Shown in pieces: positions 9,913 to 20,036 of a stretch of DNA of 64,000 nucleotides. The stretch lies in assembly GCF_034661235.1 (NCBI RefSeq), contig NZ_CP141059.1, forward strand, positions 2,913,501-2,977,500, in the 5' to 3' direction. The stretch is from Nocardioides bizhenqiangii (GTDB lineage: Bacteria; Actinomycetota; Actinomycetes; Propionibacteriales; Nocardioidaceae). Each line of letters opens with the position of its first letter. Position 1 is the stretch's first letter. Made by a program: the position numbers and the translations under genes. The notes beneath the pieces were generated by a model. It saw nothing but the letters and a program-made list of their open reading frames with translations, was not told where the DNA came from and did not search any database.

Positions 9913-12135
9913 TCACTCCGCGTCCTCGGTGACCTCGGCGTCGGCCGGAGCCGCCTCCTCGACCACCGGGACCAGCGAGAGCTTGCCGCGGTCGTCGATC
10001 TCGGCGATCTGGACCTGGATCTTCTGGCCGACCGAGACGACGTCCTCGACGCTCTCGACCCGCTTGCCGCCGGCGAGGTCACGCAGCTTGCTGATGTGCA
10101 GCAGGCCGTCCTTGCCCGGCATCAGCGAGACGAACGCACCGAAGTTCGTCGTCTTGACGACGGTGCCGAGGTAGCGCTCGCCGACCTCCGGCATGGTCGG
10201 GTTGGCGATCGCGTTGACGGCCTGCTTCGCCGCCTCGGCTGCCTCGCCGTTGGTCGCGCCGATGTAGACGGTGCCGTCGTCCTCGATGGACAGCGTCGCG
10301 CCGGTGTCGTCCTGGATCTGGTTGATCACCTTGCCCTTGGGCCCGATGACCTCGCCGATCTTGTCGACCGGCACCCGGATGGTGATGATCCGCGGAGCGT
10401 GGACCGACATCTCCTCGGGCTCGTCGATGGCCTCCGCCATCACGTCGAGGATCGCGATCCGGGCGTCCTTGGCCTGGGTCAGCGCGGACCCGAGGACCTC
10501 GGCCGGGATGCCGTCCAGCTTGGTGTCGAGCTGGAGGGCGGTCACGAACTCGCGCGTGCCGGCGACCTTGAAGTCCATGTCGCCGAACGCGTCCTCGGCG
10601 CCGAGGATGTCGGTGAGCGCGACGTACTGCGTCTCACCGTCGACCTCACCGGAGACCAGACCCATCGCGATACCGGCGACGGCGGCCTTCAGCGGGACAC
10701 CGGCCTGCAGCAGCGACATGGTCGAGGCGCAGACCGAGCCCATCGAGGTCGAGCCGTTGGAGCCCATGGCCTCCGACAGCTGGCGGATCGCGTAGGGGAA
10801 CTCCTCACGCGACGGCAGCACGGGGAGGAGAGCCCGGCGAGCGAGCGCGCCGTGGCCGACCTCACGCCGTTTCGGCGAGCCGACGCGACCGGTCTCGCCG
10901 GTCGAGAACGGCGGGAAGACGTACTTGTGCATGTAGCGGCGGTGCTTCTCCGGGGAGAGCGTGTCGAGCTGCTGCTCCATCTTCAGCATGTCGAGCGTGG
11001 TGACGCCCAGGATCTGGGTCTCGCCTCGCTCGAAGAGCGCCGAGCCGTGCACCCGCGGCAGGATGTCGACCTCGGCGTTCAGCGGCCGGATGTCGGCGAG
11101 GCCACGGCCGTCGATGCGGATCTTGTCGCGCAGGATGCTCTCGCGCACCAGCTGCTTGTTGACCGAGCGGAACGCCGCGCCGATCTCCTTCTCGCGGCCC
11201 TCGAACTGCTCGCCGAGCTGGGTGAGCACGCTCTCCTTGAGCTCGTCGGTGCGGTCGTTGCGCTCCTGCTTGTCGGCGATCTTCATCGCGGCGGCGAGGT
11301 CGCTCTTCACCGCGGCCTCGACGGCGTTGAAGACGTCGTCCTCGTGGTCGAGGAAGACCGGGAACTCCTGAACCGGCTTCGAGGCCTCCTTGGCGAGCTC
11401 CGCCTGGGCCTCGACCAGCTGCTTGATGAACGGCTTGGACGCGTCGAGACCGCCGGCGACGACCTCCTCGGTGGGCGCCTGCACGCCGTCCTGGACCAGG
11501 GTCCAGGCCGACTCGGTGGCCTCCGCCTCGACCATCATGATCGCGACGTCGCCGGAGTCGGTGACGCGACCGGCGACGACCATGTCGAAGACGGCGCCCT
11601 CGAGCTGGCTGTGCGACGGGAACGCGACCCACTGGCCGTCGATGAGCGCGACCCGCACGGCACCGACGGGACCGGAGAACGGCAGGCCGGAGAGCTGGGT
11701 CGACAGCGAGGCCGCGTTGATCGCCAGCACGTCGTAGGGAGCGTCCGGGTTGAGGGACAGGACGGTGATGACGACCTGGACCTCGTTGCGCAGACCCTTC
11801 TTGAAGGTCGGGCGCAGCGGCCGGTCGATGAGGCGGCAGGTCAGGATCGCGTCCTCGCCCGGGCGACCCTCGGAGCGGAAGAACGAGCCGGGGATCTGGC
11901 CCGCGGCGTACATCCGCTCCTCGACGTCGATCGTCAGCGGGAAGAAGTCGAAGTGGTCCTTCGGGTGCTTGCCGGCGGTGGTCGCCGACAGCAGCATGGT
12001 GTCGTCGTCGAGGTAGGCGGTCACCGAACCGGCGGCCTGACGGGCGAGCAGCCCGGTCTCGAACTTGACGGTACGGGTGCCGAACTTGCCGTTGTCGATA
12101 ACGGTCTCTACGGCGGAGATGACGGGTTCAGTCAA
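9913..12135 (-). CDS. pnp: polyribonucleotide nucleotidyltransferase (PNPase)
   Basis: 740 residues. It performs 3'-5' phosphorolytic RNA decay and is a degradosome component. It contains two RNase PH domains (residues ~12-145 and ~330-550) joined by the helical PNPase domain, then a KH domain ([16 protein letters not shown]) and an S1 domain ([21 protein letters not shown]), ending in an acidic tail. The second RNase PH core has [14 protein letters not shown] and [19 protein letters not shown]. It is downstream of rpsO with a ~240-base leader, the conserved arrangement in which pnp can be autoregulated. Confidence 0.98.
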   Translation of the reverse strand: MTEPVISAVETVIDNGKFGTRTVKFETGLLARQAAGSVTAYLDDDTMLLSATTAGKHPKDHFDFFPLTIDVEERMYAAGQIPGSFFRSEGRPGEDAILTCRLIDRPLRPTFKKGLRNEVQVVITVLSLNPDAPYDVLAINAASLSTQLSGLPFSGPVGAVRVALIDGQWVAFPSHSQLEGAVFDMVVAGRVTDSGDVAIMMVEAEATESAWTLVQDGVQAPTEEVVAGGLDASKPFIKQLVEAQAELAKEASKPVQEFPVFLDHEDDVFNAVEAAVKSDLAAAMKIADKQERNDRTDELKESVLTQLGEQFEGREKEIGAAFRSVNKQLVRESILRDKIRIDGRGLADIRPLNAEVDILPRVHGSALFERGETQILGVTTLDMLKMEQQLDTLSPEKHRRYMHKYVFPPFSTGETGRVGSPKRREVGHGALARRALLPVLPSREEFPYAIRQLSEAMGSNGSTSMGSVCASTMSLLQAGVPLKAAVAGIAMGLVSGEVDGETQYVALTDILGAEDAFGDMDFKVAGTREFVTALQLDTKLDGIPAEVLGSALTQAKDARIAILDVMAEAIDEPEEMSVHAPRIITIRVPVDKIGEVIGPKGKVINQIQDDTGATLSIEDDGTVYIGATNGEAAEAAKQAVNAIANPTMPEVGERYLGTVVKTTNFGAFVSLMPGKDGLLHISKLRDLAGGKRVESVEDVVSVGQKIQVQIAEIDDRGKLSLVPVVEEAAPADAEVTEDAE

Positions 12136-12335
12136 CGTTTGACTCTCTCGTTCGCGGTGCGATCCGCGACGGCCGCGTCTTGTGATCCGATCTTCGATCG
12201 AGGCATGCAGGACCCTGCTGGTTGATCAGGGGGCCTGACTGCCACTACCGAGGATCGGGACCGTGGTTGACGCGGATCGCTCCTGTGGTTGTTTGTTCAG
12301 TTAGGGGCCGGACCGCGATGGTCCTGCCGCATGTA
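12136..12335 (-). ncRNA. pnp 5' leader, probable Actino-pnp structured RNA
   Basis: The ~200-base region between the rpsO hairpin and the pnp start contains several short inverted repeats. It also contains CTCGGTAGTGGCAGT, read on the minus strand at about 12242-12256. I associate this with the Actino-pnp RNA motif reported upstream of pnp in actinobacteria. The position is right and the sequence is non-coding. The match is from memory, so a covariance-model search is needed to fix the boundaries. Confidence 0.5.
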
Positions 12336-12369
12336 GCGAAGGGACCCACCGTGCGGTGGATCCCTTCGC
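12336..12369 (-). terminator. hairpin after rpsO
   Basis: 15-bp stem (12336-12350 with 12355-12369) containing one G-U pair on the minus-strand RNA, and a four-base loop. It starts seven bases after the rpsO stop. No U-tract follows, so it could be a partial terminator or an RNase III-type processing site between rpsO and pnp. Confidence 0.65.
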
Positions 12370-12375
12370 AACGAT

Positions 12376-12651
12376 TCATCGGCGGAGGCCGAGGCGCTCC
12401 ACGATCGAGCGGTAGCGCTCGATGTCGGTCTTCTTCAGGTAGTTGAGCAGCCGACGGCGCTGGCCCACGAGGAGCAGCAGCCCGCGGCGGCTGTGGTGGT
12501 CGTGCTTGTGCTGCTTGAGGTGATCGGTCAGGTGGCTGATCCGGTGGCTCAGCAGTGCGACCTGCACCTCCGGCGAACCGGTGTCGCCCTCGGTCGTGGC
12601 GTACTCGGAGATGATCTTCTTCTTGGTCTCCGCGTCGGTACCAATAGCCAT
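12376..12651 (-). CDS. rpsO: 30S ribosomal protein S15
   Basis: 91 residues (the family norm is about 89). The central signature runs through [28 protein letters not shown], followed by [21 protein letters not shown]. It binds 16S rRNA helices 20-22 early in 30S assembly. The ATG at 12649-12651 lies 12 bases after GGAAGGA. It stands directly upstream of pnp, as in most bacteria, with the hairpin at 12336 between them. Confidence 0.97.
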   Translation of the reverse strand: MAIGTDAETKKKIISEYATTEGDTGSPEVQVALLSHRISHLTDHLKQHKHDHHSRRGLLLLVGQRRRLLNYLKKTDIERYRSIVERLGLRR

Positions 12652-12767
12652 GCTTGTTCGGGGTCCTTCCGGTTCGTTGCGCGGCGCGCCCGGGCATGTC
12701 CACCGGGGCACTCTGGATCCGCGGCCGTCAAACGGCAACCGGTCAAGGCTAACAGCGGTGCTGAACA

Positions 12768-13724
12768 TCACCCAATCCGGGGACCGGCCGCCAGCGCCTC
12801 CTCGAGCAGGTCCAGGAAGCGGTCGTGGTCGGCCCCCAGAGCGACCCGGACGGGCGCGCCGACGGGCTCGTCGCCGGCGAAGGTGAAGCGGGTGGCACCG
12901 TAGGTCGTCGGGTCGGTCCGCTCCACCGTGGTCCAGGCTTCCCGGACCTCCACGACCGCGGGGTCGAGCAGGCAGGCGACGGCCAGCGGGTCGTGCAGCG
13001 GCGCGGCGCCGAGGGCTGCCATCGCCGGGTCCCGGCGGTACCAGTCGATCCTGGCGTCGACGAAGTCGGCGGCGGTGGCCGCGGCGACCGTCCCGACGGC
13101 CCGGAGCCGCGCGGTGTCCGCAGCGGTGAGCGGCGCCGAGAACGTCGCATCCATGGTGACGAGGAGGACGTCCCGGAAACCGGCGGTGAGTACGTCGTGC
13201 GCGGCCTCCGGGTCGCACCACACGTTGCGCTCGGCGTACGGCGTGACGCCGCTCTCCCGGTGCGTACCGCCGAGGACGACCAGGCCGCCCACCGCCTCGA
13301 CGATGCCGGGATCGGCGGCGACGGCCGCGGCGAGGTTGGTCAGCGGTCCGGTCGGGACGACCGTGACCGGACGCGTCGTGCCGCGCAGCGTCTCGACCAG
13401 CCACTCGACGGCGGGGCCGCGGGCCGCCGTCGCCGACGCGGGGACCGGGAGGGTGGCCGGCAGGTCCGCCCGTCCGGTCGGCAGCTCCTCGAGCCGCGGC
13501 CGCACCGGACCGTTCCACCCGGGGTGGACGCCGACCCCGCCGACACCCCCGCGGCCCACCAGGTCGAGCACCCGCAGCGAGTTGTCGGTGGTGTGGCGGA
13601 CGTCGTGGTTGCCCCACACCGTCGTGACGCCGAGCAGCTCGAGGCCCGGGTGCAGGGCGGCGACCATGATCGCGACCGCGTCGTCGGTCCCGGTGTCACA
13701 GTCGAGGACCACCGGGACCGACAT
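12768..13724 (-). CDS. nucleoside hydrolase (IUNH family)
   Basis: 318 residues. The N-terminal calcium-binding motif [12 protein letters not shown] (DxDxxxDD) is intact, followed by [11 protein letters not shown] and later [14 protein letters not shown]. These are typical of inosine-uridine-preferring nucleoside N-ribohydrolases, which cleave the N-glycosidic bond to free base plus ribose for salvage. A GAAGGGTGG ribosome site precedes the ATG. Substrate preference cannot be assigned. It is probably cytoplasmic, as no signal peptide is seen. Confidence 0.88.
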   Translation of the reverse strand: MSVPVVLDCDTGTDDAVAIMVAALHPGLELLGVTTVWGNHDVRHTTDNSLRVLDLVGRGGVGGVGVHPGWNGPVRPRLEELPTGRADLPATLPVPASATAARGPAVEWLVETLRGTTRPVTVVPTGPLTNLAAAVAADPGIVEAVGGLVVLGGTHRESGVTPYAERNVWCDPEAAHDVLTAGFRDVLLVTMDATFSAPLTAADTARLRAVGTVAAATAADFVDARIDWYRRDPAMAALGAAPLHDPLAVACLLDPAVVEVREAWTTVERTDPTTYGATRFTFAGDEPVGAPVRVALGADHDRFLDLLEEALAAGPRIG

Positions 13725-13773
13725 CGCGTTCCACCCTTCGTCAGTACTCAGTCAGCGCCCAATCAGTGCTCCG

Positions 13774-15969
13774 TCACCGCCCGGCGACCGCGAGGGCCGG
13801 GTCCGGCTCCACCACCGGCGAACCCTGCGGGCGCCGCGGCCGGCGCGGCCACCAGGCCCGCTCGCCGAGCAGGACCAGCGCGGCCGGCAGGATCACCAGG
13901 CGCACCAGGGTCGCGTCGAGCAGGATGGCAGCCGAGAGGCCGACGCCCATCATCTTCATCTCCAGCATGCTCAGTGTCGCGAAGATCGCGAACACCGACA
14001 CCATCACCGCGGCGGCACTGGTGATCACGCCGGCCGTCTCCGACACGCCCCGCTGCACCGCCAGCCGCGCGGGCAGGCCGCGCTCGACATGCTCGCGGAT
14101 CCGGCTGACCACGAACACGTGGTAGTCCATCGACAGCCCGACGAGGACCACGAGGACGAACAGCGGGATCCAGTCGATGACGAAGCCCGGGCTGGTGAAG
14201 TCGAGCAGCGACTCCCCCACGCCGTGCTGGAAGACCAGCGTCATCAGGCCGAACGCCACCGCGACCGAGGCGAGGTTGAGCACGGTCGAGATCAGCGCGA
14301 TCGGCACGCTCTTGAACGCGAACACCATCATCAGGAAGGTCAGCACGAGCACGAACGCGATGATCAGCGGCAGCCGGTCGGACATCCGCTCCTGCGCGTC
14401 GAGGGACTCGGCGGGTCCCCCGCCCACGGCCACCTCGGCGCCGGAGCTGTCGACGGACGCCGGCACCAGCTGGTCGCGCAGCATCAGGAGCGCCTCGTCG
14501 ACCTCGTCGTCGGACTCCTCGAACGGCATGGCGAGCTCCAGGACCGACGTACGACCGTCGTCGGAGTTCTCGACCGGTGCGCTCGGCGCCCGGAACATCC
14601 CGCTGGCGGCCGCCCGGCGACCCAGGTCGTCGAGCTGTGCCGCGACCGCGGCCTGGTCGTCCGCCGGCGCCCGGACGACGACCTGCGCCACCGGACCCTC
14701 GGACGGGAACTCCTCGATCACGGCCTTGATCGTCTGCACCTCGGCGATGTCGCCGGGCAGCGTGTCGAGGTTGCCCGAGTGCGTCTTCATCCCGAGAGCC
14801 GGTACGGCGAGCGCACCCACGACGGCAACGCCGACGATCAGGGCGACGACGGGGTGCCGGAGCACCGGGCCGAGGACGCGACGGCTGATGCCGCCCTCAC
14901 CCAGCCGACCGCTCAGTCGCCGGTTGAGCCGCCACAGCAGCGGCACTCGCGGACGGTCGACCCAGCGGCCGAGCTTCGCCAACAGCGCGGGCAGCACCGT
15001 GATCGAGCCGAGGACCGCGATCGCCACGACGAGGATCGATCCCATCGCGAGGCTGTTGAACGTCACGTCGGTCATCAGGAACAGGCCCGCCATGGCGCAG
15101 ATGACCGCTCCGCCGGACACCAGGATCGAGTGCCCGGACGTCTGCGCCGCGATCTCCACGGCGTCTCGTGTGCTGCGCCCGCGGGCGCGCTCCTCGCGCT
15201 CCCGCTTCAGGTAGAAGAGGGAGTAGTCGACGCCGACGGCCATGCCGATCAGCACGATCATGCTGGTGACCGTGGGTTCGGCGGGGAACAGGTGCGAGAG
15301 CGGCGCGCTGATCCCGATCGTGACCGCGACGCTGGTCGCGGCGAGCAGCACGGGGATGCCGGCGGCGATGAGGGCACCGAACGCCAGCAGCATCAGCACC
15401 AGCGTGATGGGGAGGCTGATCCCCTCGGCCGAAGAGAGGTCGTCGGCAACCCGCTCGTCGATCGCGTCGTCGAGGGAGAGGTCACCGGTCTGCCGGACGT
15501 CGAGGTCCGGGAAGTCCGACCGCACGTCGGCGACGGCGGCGACGATCGGATCGGCGTCGTCGTGGTCCCGGGCGAGCTGGATCGAGATCAGCATCGCCGT
15601 GCGGTCCGGGTTCCACTGGGGCTCGGACACGCCGTCGACGCCCTCGAGCGTGCCGACGGCGTCGACCAGCCGGGCGCCGGCCTTCTCGGCCGTGGACTGG
15701 TCCAGGGGCCCGTCGGCTGCGTCGTCAGCGGTCACCAGTACCTCTTCGGAGTCCGGCGCGTCGAGGCCGGCCTCGTGGACCCAGCGGTCGGCACGGCCGG
15801 ACTCCCCGAGCCGGTAGTCCTCGTCGGAGGCTTCCTGGGGCGAGACCGTGGCGGCGAGGCCGACCGCGATCGCGACGAGGAGGAGCCAGCCGCCGATCGC
15901 TCGCCAGGGGTGGGTGGCACTCCAGCGCGCCGCGCGCATGGACACCGAGGTCAACGGGTTGGGAGACAT
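13774..15969 (-). CDS. MMPL-family (RND-type) transporter
   Basis: 731 residues. The topology is RND-like: an N-terminal TM, an extracytoplasmic domain (~residues 45-190), a block of five to six TMs with VGVDYSLFYLKREREE, a second extracytoplasmic domain, and a second TM block with VGLSMDYHVFVVSRIREH. These Asp-Tyr motifs carry the proton-relay residues of MmpL proteins, which export lipids or hydrophobic drugs. The ATG follows AAGGATCGTC. It is divergent from the two-component system at 16107-17860, which is its most likely regulator. No C-terminal extension is present, unlike the MMPL protein at 53535. Confidence 0.9.
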   Translation of the reverse strand: MSPNPLTSVSMRAARWSATHPWRAIGGWLLLVAIAVGLAATVSPQEASDEDYRLGESGRADRWVHEAGLDAPDSEEVLVTADDAADGPLDQSTAEKAGARLVDAVGTLEGVDGVSEPQWNPDRTAMLISIQLARDHDDADPIVAAVADVRSDFPDLDVRQTGDLSLDDAIDERVADDLSSAEGISLPITLVLMLLAFGALIAAGIPVLLAATSVAVTIGISAPLSHLFPAEPTVTSMIVLIGMAVGVDYSLFYLKREREERARGRSTRDAVEIAAQTSGHSILVSGGAVICAMAGLFLMTDVTFNSLAMGSILVVAIAVLGSITVLPALLAKLGRWVDRPRVPLLWRLNRRLSGRLGEGGISRRVLGPVLRHPVVALIVGVAVVGALAVPALGMKTHSGNLDTLPGDIAEVQTIKAVIEEFPSEGPVAQVVVRAPADDQAAVAAQLDDLGRRAAASGMFRAPSAPVENSDDGRTSVLELAMPFEESDDEVDEALLMLRDQLVPASVDSSGAEVAVGGGPAESLDAQERMSDRLPLIIAFVLVLTFLMMVFAFKSVPIALISTVLNLASVAVAFGLMTLVFQHGVGESLLDFTSPGFVIDWIPLFVLVVLVGLSMDYHVFVVSRIREHVERGLPARLAVQRGVSETAGVITSAAAVMVSVFAIFATLSMLEMKMMGVGLSAAILLDATLVRLVILPAALVLLGERAWWPRRPRRPQGSPVVEPDPALAVAGR

Positions 15970-16106
15970 GACGATCCTTCGGTCGAGTTCTGTGGGACCG
16001 CTCCAGCCTCGCGATCGGTGGCGCCCGCGGCAGGAGCGCTGACACCCGGGTGAGAAGTGGTGCCTGCACCACCGATTCCCTGGCCGGCGTCGGGGAGGAT
16101 GGCGAC

Positions 16107-17336
16107 GTGTCCGACCGCCCGCTGCTCCCCGACCGCCCCAGCCGCCTCCGGCTCACGGGCTTCGCTGCCCTGCAGGCCGTGTCGATCGTGCCGCTGGTCG
16201 TGCTGTTCGCGTTGTGGGTGGTCGGCGGGGTGCTGATGATCGTGTGGGTCGGTGCGCTGCTCCTCGCGGTCGCGATCCCGTCGACACGCTGGCTGGCCAA
16301 CGGCCACCGCCGGATGGCGGCCTCGGTGCTCGGCCAGACGCTGCCGGCGCCGTACGTCCCGCTGAAGGGCCGCCCGGTACTCAATCGGCTCCGCGCGGTG
16401 GCGACCGACCCGATGACCTGGCGCGACCTCGGCTGGATGCTGGTCGCGATGACCCTCGGCTTCGTGGTCTCCCTGATCGTGGTGGCGCTGCTGCTCGGTG
16501 TGGTGACCTTCTGGATCTGGTACTACGCCGTCGGTCCGCTGATGCGGCTGCGCGCCGCCGCCGACCGGTGGCTGCTCTCCCCCGGCGTCACCGAGCGCCT
16601 CGAGCGCCGGGTCGAGCAGCTGACCGAGACCCGCGCCGACGCCGTCGACCACTCGGCCGCGGAGCTGCGGCGGCTCGAGCGCGACCTCCACGACGGCGCG
16701 CAGGCACGCCTGGTCGCGCTGTCCTTGAGCCTCGGCATGGCCGACGAGATGTTCGACCGCGACCCCGACGGCGCCCGCCGGCTGGTCACCGACGCCCGCG
16801 AGACCACCGACACGGCGCTCGCCGACCTGCGCTCGGTCGTGCGAGGCATCCATCCCCCGGTGCTGGCCGACCGCGGCCTCGTCGGCGCCGTCCAGGCGCT
16901 GGCACTGGACATGGCGGTCCCGGTCCGGATCGACGTGTCGCTCGACGGTCGGCTGTCGGCCCCCGTCGAGTCGGCCGTGTACTTCGCGGTGGCCGAGTGC
17001 CTGGCCAACGTCGGGAAGCACTCCGGCGCCGAGAACGCGTGGATCCGCGTCGAGCACGCCGACGGCGTGCTGCGGGTGGAGGTCGGGGACGACGGGCGCG
17101 GCGGCGCCGACCCGACCAGCGGCACCGGGATGACGGGGATAATGAGGCGACTCCGCACCTTCGACGGCACCATGATGGTCTCGAGCCCGGTCGGAGGGCC
17201 GACGATCGTCACCCTGGAGGTCCCGTGCGTCTTGTCCTCGCCGAGGACCACGCCCTCCTCCGCGCCGGCCTCACCCAGCTCCTCGAAGGCCACGGATTCA
17301 CCGTCGCCGCAGCCGTCGCCAACGCCGCAGACCTAG
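16107..17336 (+). CDS. sensor histidine kinase (HisKA_3 type)
   Basis: 409 residues. Two hydrophobic helix pairs (residues ~20-55 and ~108-143) precede a dimerisation/phosphoacceptor helix RRLERDLHDGAQARL with His195, then a HATPase domain with N box (AECLANVGKHS) and G box (VGDDGRGGAD, GTGMTGIMRRL). The GTG at 16107 was chosen for the GGGAGGAT site eight bases upstream. The last ~37 codons overlap the response regulator gene in another frame and encode a Ser/Pro/Thr-rich tail. It is part of a two-component system, probably controlling the divergent MMPL exporter. Confidence 0.9.
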   Translation: MSDRPLLPDRPSRLRLTGFAALQAVSIVPLVVLFALWVVGGVLMIVWVGALLLAVAIPSTRWLANGHRRMAASVLGQTLPAPYVPLKGRPVLNRLRAVATDPMTWRDLGWMLVAMTLGFVVSLIVVALLLGVVTFWIWYYAVGPLMRLRAAADRWLLSPGVTERLERRVEQLTETRADAVDHSAAELRRLERDLHDGAQARLVALSLSLGMADEMFDRDPDGARRLVTDARETTDTALADLRSVVRGIHPPVLADRGLVGAVQALALDMAVPVRIDVSLDGRLSAPVESAVYFAVAECLANVGKHSGAENAWIRVEHADGVLRVEVGDDGRGGADPTSGTGMTGIMRRLRTFDGTMMVSSPVGGPTIVTLEVPCVLSSPRTTPSSAPASPSSSKATDSPSPQPSPTPQT

Positions 17337-17860
17337 ACGCGGCGCTGGCGGACGCCGACGTCGACGCCGCCGTGCTCGACGTACGGCTGCCGCCGATGCA
17401 GACCGATGAGGGGTTGCGGGCGGCGATCGCCGTGCGCAAGCAGCGGCCGGGATTCCCGGTCATGGTCCTCTCGCAGTACGTCGAGCACCTCTACGCCCGC
17501 GAGCTGCTCGCCAGTGGTGAGGGCTCGGTGGGGTACCTGCTCAAGAACCGGGTTTCCGACGTCGCGGAGTTCGTCGAGGGGCTCCAGCGCGTCGTGGCGG
17601 GCGGCACCGTCCTCGACCCTGAGGTGGTCGCGACGGTGATGGCCCGGCAGCAGCCGGTCGACCGGCTCAGCGCACGCGAGCGCGAGGTGCTGGCGCTGAT
17701 GGCCGAGGGCCGTTCCAACGCGGCCATCGCCGAGCGGCTGATCGTCACCGAGAAGGCGGTCGCCAAGCACATCAACAGCATCTTCACCAAGCTCGACCTG
17801 CCGCTCGGCACCGACGACCACCGTCGCGTGCGTGCCGTGCTGACCTGGCTCCGCCTGTAG
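17225..17860 (+). CDS. response regulator, NarL/LuxR type
   Basis: 211 residues from GTG at 17225, preceded by GGAGG inside the kinase gene. The receiver domain has acidic residues in LAEDHALLRAG, phosphoacceptor Asp52 in AVLDVRLPP, and the conserved Lys in GYLLKNRV. The C-terminal LuxR helix-turn-helix contains LSAREREVLALMAEG, SNAAIAERLIVTEKAVAKHI and SIFTKLDL. The start lies 112 bases upstream of the kinase stop, so the two products should be made by coupled translation. Confidence 0.93.
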   Translation: MRLVLAEDHALLRAGLTQLLEGHGFTVAAAVANAADLDAALADADVDAAVLDVRLPPMQTDEGLRAAIAVRKQRPGFPVMVLSQYVEHLYARELLASGEGSVGYLLKNRVSDVAEFVEGLQRVVAGGTVLDPEVVATVMARQQPVDRLSAREREVLALMAEGRSNAAIAERLIVTEKAVAKHINSIFTKLDLPLGTDDHRRVRAVLTWLRL

Positions 17861-17912
17861 CGGCCACCGAGGAGTAGTGGCGCCGACGGGCGTGCAGCGG
17901 CAGGATGCCGCC

Positions 17913-20015
17913 ATGGAGAAGCGCCTGGCGGTCTGCAACCTGTGCGAGGCCGTCTGCGGCCTCGTGCTCACCATCGAGGAAGGCCAGGTCACCGGCGTCC
18001 GGGGCAACCCCGACGACCCCCTCTCCCGTGGCCACATCTGCCCCAAGGGGGTGGCGATCGGTGACATCCACGCGGACGCGGACCGGTTGCGCCGTCCCGT
18101 CCGGAGGGACCGGACGACCGGCGAGTGGACCGAGATCGGCTGGGACGAGGCCTTCGATCTGGTCGCCGACGGGATCGCGACCGCGATCAACGAGCACGGC
18201 AAGGACGCGCTCGCGATCTACCTCGGCAACCCCAACGTCCACAGCCTCGGCGCGATGACGCACGGAGGCCCCCTGGTGCAGTCGTTCCGGACCCGCAACA
18301 AGTTCAGCGCCACGTCGGTCGACCAGCTCCCGCACCAGCTCATCGGCCACCTGCTCTACGGCCACCAGCTGCTGCTCCCGGTCCCGGACATCGACCGCAC
18401 GTCGTACTTCCTGGTGTTCGGTGCCAACCCGATGGCGTCCAACGGCTCACTGATGACGGTGCCGGACTTCCCGGCGCGGTTGCGCGAGCTCGACGCGCGA
18501 GGCGGGCGGATGGTCGTCTTCGACCCGCGCCGCACCGAGACCGCCAGGGTCGCGTCCGAGCACCACTTCATCCGGCCCGGCACCGACGCGTGGGTGCTGC
18601 TCGCGATGCTGAACGTCCTGTTCGCCGAGGGACTGACGACGCCGCCGCCGTACGTCGACGGCCTGGCCGAGGTCGAGCGCATGGTCTCCGACTTCACCCC
18701 CGCGGCCGCTGAGCGCGCGAGCGGCGTGCCCGCGGAGGTGGTCGCCCAGGTAGCGCGGGAGTTCGCCGCCGCAGAGACGGCGGCGGCCTACGGGCGGATC
18801 GGCGTGTCCACCCAGGAGTTCGGGCTGGTCTGCCAGTGGGCCGTCCAACTGCTCAACCTGGTCACCGGCAACACCGACCGCGTCGGCGGCGCCCTGCTCA
18901 CCTTCCCGGCCATCGACGCCGTCGGTCGCGGGCTGATCGGCCGCGGGCACTTCGACAGGCACCGCTCGCGGGTCCGGCAGGCGCCGGAGTTCGCCGGGGA
19001 GCTGCCGGTCGCGGTGCTGCGCGAGGAGATCGAGACCCCGGGCGACGGTCAGGTGCGCGCCCTGCTGACCCTCGCCGGCAACCCGGTCCTGTCGACTCCC
19101 GACGGCGCGGCCCTCGACCGGGCGGTCGAGGGCCTCGACTTCTACGCGGCCGTGGACTTCTACATCAACGAGACCACCCGGCGCGCCGACGTGATCCTCC
19201 CGCCGACGAGCCACCTCGAGCGTGACCACTACGACCTGGTGTTCCACCTGCTGGCCGTGCGCGACACCGCCCGGTTCACCCCGGCGGTGTTCCCGAAGGG
19301 ACGCGACCAGCGGCACGACTGGGAGATCTTCCGCGAGATCAACGTCCGGGTGACCCGGCGGCTGCGGCACAAGCCTTCGCTCAGGCGCCGGCTCAAGAAG
19401 TCCGCCCGGCTCGGGCTCAGCCCCACCTTCATCATCGCGACCCTGCTCCGCACCGGTCGGTCCGGCGTCACCATCACCCAGCTCCGCAAGCATCCCGAGG
19501 GCGTCGACATCGGTCCCCTGCGGCCCGGCCAGCTGCCCGACCGCCTGTTCACCAAGGACAAGCGGATCCAGGCGGCGCCCGCGATCGTGGTCGGCGACCT
19601 GGCGAGGGTGCGCGGCCAGGATCTCCCGGATGAGGACGAGCTGCTCCTCATCGGGCGACGTCACCAGCGTGACTGCAACTCCTGGATGCACAACACGGAC
19701 CGGCTCACGAAGGGCCGCCCGCGGCACCAGCTGCTCATGCATCCCGACGACCTCGCGGCCCGCGGCCTGACGGACGGCTCCCTGGTGACCGTGACCTCAC
19801 GCGTCGGATCGGTCAAGGTGGACGTGCAGGCGACGGCGGACATGATGCGGGGCGTGGTCTCGCTCCCCCACGGCTACGGTCACCAGCGGACCGGCGTCCG
19901 CCTCGGCGTGGCCGACAAGGTCGCCGGAGCGTCGATCAACGACCTCACCGACCCCGAGCGGCTGGACGCCTCGGGCAACGCCGCACTGTCCGGCGTTCGG
20001 GTCACGGTCGGGTAG
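17913..20015 (+). CDS. molybdopterin-dependent oxidoreductase (formate dehydrogenase/nitrate reductase-like)
   Basis: 700 residues. The N-terminal C8-x2-C11-x3-C15...C43 motif (CNLCEAVCG ... GHICPKG) should bind a [4Fe-4S] cluster. The large Mo-bisMGD domain follows, and the C-terminal MGD-binding domain (residues ~585-700) has NSWMHNTDRL and RVGSVKV. No twin-arginine signal is seen, so it is probably cytoplasmic. The ATG at 17913 is favoured by an AGGA site. It stands alone, without electron-transfer subunits or MGD chaperones nearby, so the substrate cannot be named. Confidence 0.9.
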   Translation: MEKRLAVCNLCEAVCGLVLTIEEGQVTGVRGNPDDPLSRGHICPKGVAIGDIHADADRLRRPVRRDRTTGEWTEIGWDEAFDLVADGIATAINEHGKDALAIYLGNPNVHSLGAMTHGGPLVQSFRTRNKFSATSVDQLPHQLIGHLLYGHQLLLPVPDIDRTSYFLVFGANPMASNGSLMTVPDFPARLRELDARGGRMVVFDPRRTETARVASEHHFIRPGTDAWVLLAMLNVLFAEGLTTPPPYVDGLAEVERMVSDFTPAAAERASGVPAEVVAQVAREFAAAETAAAYGRIGVSTQEFGLVCQWAVQLLNLVTGNTDRVGGALLTFPAIDAVGRGLIGRGHFDRHRSRVRQAPEFAGELPVAVLREEIETPGDGQVRALLTLAGNPVLSTPDGAALDRAVEGLDFYAAVDFYINETTRRADVILPPTSHLERDHYDLVFHLLAVRDTARFTPAVFPKGRDQRHDWEIFREINVRVTRRLRHKPSLRRRLKKSARLGLSPTFIIATLLRTGRSGVTITQLRKHPEGVDIGPLRPGQLPDRLFTKDKRIQAAPAIVVGDLARVRGQDLPDEDELLLIGRRHQRDCNSWMHNTDRLTKGRPRHQLLMHPDDLAARGLTDGSLVTVTSRVGSVKVDVQATADMMRGVVSLPHGYGHQRTGVRLGVADKVAGASINDLTDPERLDASGNAALSGVRVTVG

Positions 20016-20036
20016 TGCGACAACCACGACGGCCGG

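Noticed and set aside
9814..12225. An 803-residue plus-strand frame opposite pnp.
   Set aside because: It is the Arg/Asp/Gly/Leu/Val-rich antisense shadow typical of high-GC genes. PNPase on the other strand is unmistakable.
12493..16053. Long plus-strand frames opposite the nucleoside hydrolase and MMPL gene.
   Set aside because: Shadows in a high-GC region. The minus-strand genes have clear motifs and ribosome sites.
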